NCBI GenBank assembly: GCA_964478075.1
Contig: CAYZGO010000003.1
Location: forward strand, 101,730-165,729
DNA: 64,000 nucleotides
From: DAOUEX01 sp034430235
Lineage (GTDB): Bacteria > Chloroflexota > Anaerolineae > UBA2200
Direction: 5' to 3'
Shown: piece by piece, positions 61,107 to 64,000 of the stretch
How positions within the stretch are numbered: position 1 is the first letter of the stretch
Layout of the letters: every line of letters starts with the position of its first letter
Notes under the pieces: model-generated
The model's database searches: none
What the model was told of the DNA's origin: nothing
The model's input: only the letters and a program-made list of their open reading frames with translations
Program-made: the position numbers and the translations under genes

Positions 61107-62609
61107 ATGAAGAAATCCGTGATACCGTCGTTCACTACGCCCGAGTGGGTTAAGGACGCAGTGTTCTATCAAATCTTCCCCGATCGTTTTGCCCGTAGCG
61201 AGGCCGTGCCCAAGCCCCGCAACCTGGAGCCCTGGGATAGCCCACCTACCGAATACGGGTTCAAAGGTGGTGATCTGCTGGGTATAGTCGAGCATCTTGA
61301 CTACCTGCAAGACCTGGGCATCACTGCTATCTACCTGAACCCTATCTTTCAGTCAACGGCCAATCATCGCTATCACACATACGACTACTATCGCGTGGAT
61401 CCTCTGCTAGGCGGCGATGCGGCTTTTCGCACGCTGCTCGACGAGGCGCACCAGCGTGGACTGCGCATTGTTCTGGATGGCGTTTTCAACCATGCCAGTC
61501 GTGGCTTTTTTCAGTTCAATCACATTCTTGAGAATGGTGCTGCCTCTCCCTATCTGGACTGGTTCATTATCAATGGCTGGCCGCTGCACGCTTACGACAT
61601 CCAGCGAAAGCCCAATTATGCTGCCTGGTGGGGAATGCGTGCCTTGCCCAAGTTCAACGTAGATTCGCCCGCAGTGCGCGAGTTCCTTCTGGGCGTGGCA
61701 CGCTACTGGGTGGAGCAGGGCATTGATGGCTGGCGCCTTGATGTCCCTGCCGAAATCGACGATGATAGTTTCTGGCGCGAGTTCCGTCGTCGTATCAAGG
61801 AGGCTAACGCTGAAGCTTACATCGTGGGCGAGCTCTGGCACGCCGCCCAGCACTGGCTGCAAGGTGATCAGTTCGACGCGGTGATGAACTACCTTTTCAC
61901 GAAAGCCTGCCTGTCCTTTTTCATCGGTCGCAGTCTGAACTCTGCACTGATCTCAGGTGTTGGCTATTACCCGGTCCAGCCGGTAGACGCTGAAGGATTT
62001 GCCACTGCCATTGACGATTTGCTGGCCATGTACCCTCGACAGGCAACGCAGGCACAACTGAATCTGCTCGATAGCCACGACACGGCTCGTTTCCTGAGCT
62101 TGGCGCGAGGAGATGAGTCAGCTCTGCGACTGGCGATGTTGTTCATGATGTGCTATCCCGGGGCACCCTGCATCTACTACGGCGACGAAGTAGGCATGGA
62201 AGGAGGCAAAGACCCGGATTGCCGCCGTGCCTTTCAGTGGGACGAACGCCAATGGAATACAGGACTGCTGAATTATGTCAAACGCTGCATCGCCTTGCGC
62301 AAAGCACATCCAGCGCTACGTCGCGGCGAGTACAGGTGTCTGCTTGCCCAGGGGGACGTTTATGCCTTTGGGCGCAGCCTTCGCCCTGAGGGGCTCGAGT
62401 CCCAAGCGCTGGCAGGCGAGACCCTGCTTGGCGTGCTTAACACAGGCACCAAGCCTTGGGACCTGGACGTGCCGGTACAGGGTTATCTGGAAAATGGAGC
62501 AGTGTTGCAAGGCGTATGGGGCGAAGGCACGGTTACTGTCCAGGCTGGGCGTATTACAGGGCTCACTGCGCCAGCCCGTGCGGCTATAGTGCTACAGAGT
62601 ACTGCGTGA
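61107..62609 (+). CDS. GH13 alpha-amylase-family enzyme (cyclomaltodextrinase/neopullulanase-like)
   Basis: A 500-residue cytoplasmic GH13 enzyme without signal peptide. AVFYQIFPDRFARSE marks the maltogenic-amylase/neopullulanase subgroup. The conserved regions are VLDGVFNHASRGF (I), GIDGWRLDVPAEI with the nucleophile Asp (II), AYIVGELWHAAQ with the acid/base Glu (III) and LNLLDSHDTARFL with the third Asp (IV), and GAPCIYYGDEVGMEGGKDP follows. The N-terminal CBM34 domain of classical neopullulanases is missing. In the C-terminal beta domain, about ten residues (RPEGLESQAL) are encoded by a palindromic repeat, so the FGRS...GETLLGVLN strand pair carries an insertion. It should hydrolyse or transfer on maltooligosaccharides or cyclodextrins. 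Confidence 0.92.
   Translation: MKKSVIPSFTTPEWVKDAVFYQIFPDRFARSEAVPKPRNLEPWDSPPTEYGFKGGDLLGIVEHLDYLQDLGITAIYLNPIFQSTANHRYHTYDYYRVDPLLGGDAAFRTLLDEAHQRGLRIVLDGVFNHASRGFFQFNHILENGAASPYLDWFIINGWPLHAYDIQRKPNYAAWWGMRALPKFNVDSPAVREFLLGVARYWVEQGIDGWRLDVPAEIDDDSFWREFRRRIKEANAEAYIVGELWHAAQHWLQGDQFDAVMNYLFTKACLSFFIGRSLNSALISGVGYYPVQPVDAEGFATAIDDLLAMYPRQATQAQLNLLDSHDTARFLSLARGDESALRLAMLFMMCYPGAPCIYYGDEVGMEGGKDPDCRRAFQWDERQWNTGLLNYVKRCIALRKAHPALRRGEYRCLLAQGDVYAFGRSLRPEGLESQALAGETLLGVLNTGTKPWDLDVPVQGYLENGAVLQGVWGEGTVTVQAGRITGLTAPARAAIVLQSTA
62372..62403 (-). repeat. 31-bp palindromic repeat within a coding sequence, copy 2
   Basis: The minus strand reads GGGACTCGAGCCCCTCAGGG then CGAAGGCTGCGC. It matches 18280-18310 with one added base and one substitution. 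Confidence 0.7.
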
Positions 62610-62836
62610 ATCGCTAAACTCAAGCAGCCGCTTTCACGCGGTGATCCGCCCGAAGAGCTTTGGCAATCCCGTCAAGCGCCGTTCGTCGCGAGCGACGAAG
62701 ATGCTCCGCGAGGACGAACGGTTGATGCGCGGAGCAGTAGAAGCTGTGGCAAAAGCCTGACAACCTCTGCGGTGAGCTTTGTTAGATACTTTGAGACACT
62801 CCGCCGTCTCCTGAGCATCGCACACCATTGGTGGAT
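62610..62836. other. Gap between amylase gene and rRNA promoters
   Basis: A short open frame at 62637-62760 (AVIRPKSFGNPVKRRSSRAT... ending VEAVAKA) on the plus strand has no start or ribosome-binding site and matches nothing I recognise. I see no terminator hairpin of note. Confidence 0.4.
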
Positions 62837-62865
62837 TTGACAATCTGGGAGATATGTGCTAGAAT
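62837..62865 (+). promoter_or_regulatory. rRNA operon promoter P1
   Basis: TTGACA (62837-62842), 17-bp spacer, TAGAAT (62860-62865). It is the upstream of two consensus promoters in front of the 16S gene. Confidence 0.78.
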
Positions 62866-62973
62866 GGAGCTAGTTGAAAGTAGCAGATCTAGTTCGCCTG
62901 TGGCGAAAAGATCCAACAAGTGAAGGGGGCAGAAGGCAAGACGCACATTGCAGATGACAACAGCTTTTTGTCC

Positions 62974-63007
62974 CAGCCGACGTGAACATTCGCGGCGGCG
63001 GTTTTTT
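62974..63007 (+). terminator. Hairpin-and-T-run between the two rRNA promoters
   Basis: A GC-rich stretch from GCCGACG to CGCGGCGGCGG can form an imperfect hairpin and is followed by six T (63002-63007). It would attenuate transcripts from P1 or isolate P2. Confidence 0.45.
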
Positions 63008-63024
63008 GATGGGTCGCAGTCAAT

Positions 63025-63053
63025 TTGACAAGTGGGCGCTTTTGTGCTACACT
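63025..63053 (+). promoter_or_regulatory. rRNA operon promoter P2
   Basis: TTGACA (63025-63030), 17-bp spacer, TACACT (63048-63053). Transcription from it would begin about 95 bp before the mature 16S end. Confidence 0.78.
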
Positions 63054-63132
63054 GTAGCCTGCTAAAGGGCACCTTAACAACTGAAGAGTGATAGGAAGGT
63101 CGCGCGGAAGTTTTGGGTCAACGTCAGATCGA

Positions 63133-63150
63133 ATGTGGTTTCGACCACAT
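63133..63150 (+). promoter_or_regulatory. Leader hairpin before 16S rRNA
   Basis: ATGTGGT-TTCG-ACCACAT, a perfect 7-bp stem with a UUCG loop, 5 bp before the predicted 16S 5' end. It may take part in rRNA processing. Confidence 0.55.
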
Positions 63151-63155
63151 AAAAC

Positions 63156-64000
<845 letters not shown>

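Overview
The window looks like a piece of a Chloroflexota (probably Anaerolineae-type) genome. The partial 16S rRNA at the right end reads like that group by eye. The large secreted proteins with Pro/Thr linkers and an LP(I/L)I(x)K-type C-terminal tail, a helical insertion near the N-terminus of RpoC, and an actinobacterial-style inositol-phosphate synthase are compatible with it. No database search was possible, so this placement is provisional.

1-6485: the right-hand part of a bacterial microcompartment (BMC) operon. It encodes two hexameric shell proteins (the first cut by the window edge), three pentameric vertex proteins, one PduT-like tandem-domain shell protein, a CoA-acylating aldehyde dehydrogenase with an N-terminal targeting helix, a PduS-like flavin/Fe-S protein, and a class II aldolase with a C-terminal targeting helix. 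Together they suggest a compartment in which the aldolase splits a sugar phosphate (for example fuculose- or rhamnulose-1-phosphate) and the dehydrogenase oxidises the aldehyde to acyl-CoA. No diol dehydratase or glycyl radical enzyme is visible. A four-helix-bundle (S23/IVP-type) gene flanked by inverted low-complexity repeats sits inside the operon.

6486-9103: recO, a decayed O-antigen-ligase-like gene, dispersed repeats, and a consensus promoter with a long leader in front of rpoC. 9104-16658: rpoC, without rpoB beside it, then a bifunctional penicillin-binding protein.

16850-33938: mostly single genes and short gene pairs: histone-deacetylase-like hydrolase, GNAT protein plus a duplicated methyltransferase, DUF4139 protein, RmlC-like cupin, a truncated EamA transporter, ChlI/ChlD-type AAA+/VWA protein behind a PA14 lipoprotein, dtd, FmdB zinc ribbon, ychF, Nudix, DUF1848, inositol-phosphate synthase and a FemAB-like transferase.

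34635-55544: a cell-surface island. A consensus promoter drives a gene for a secreted protein of about 4,138 residues, followed by a 1,548-residue relative; both are built from DNRLRE or golvesin-like modules, beta-helices, invasin-type Ig domains (several with another domain nested inside) and DUF11 domains. A convergent M6-family metalloprotease gene, with an altered zinc motif, lies beyond two terminators.

56299-64000: site-2 protease, SurE, a processive-type GT2 glycosyltransferase, a conserved hypothetical protein, a GH13 amylase-like enzyme with its own promoter, and the start of an rRNA operon with two consensus promoters.

The window also carries several families of small dispersed repeats, some inside genes: GAAACCCG-ended inverted-repeat elements, a 25-bp hairpin found three times, a CGTTTACGCCTCTGGCG family, and a 31-bp palindromic repeat inserted in frame in two unrelated proteins.
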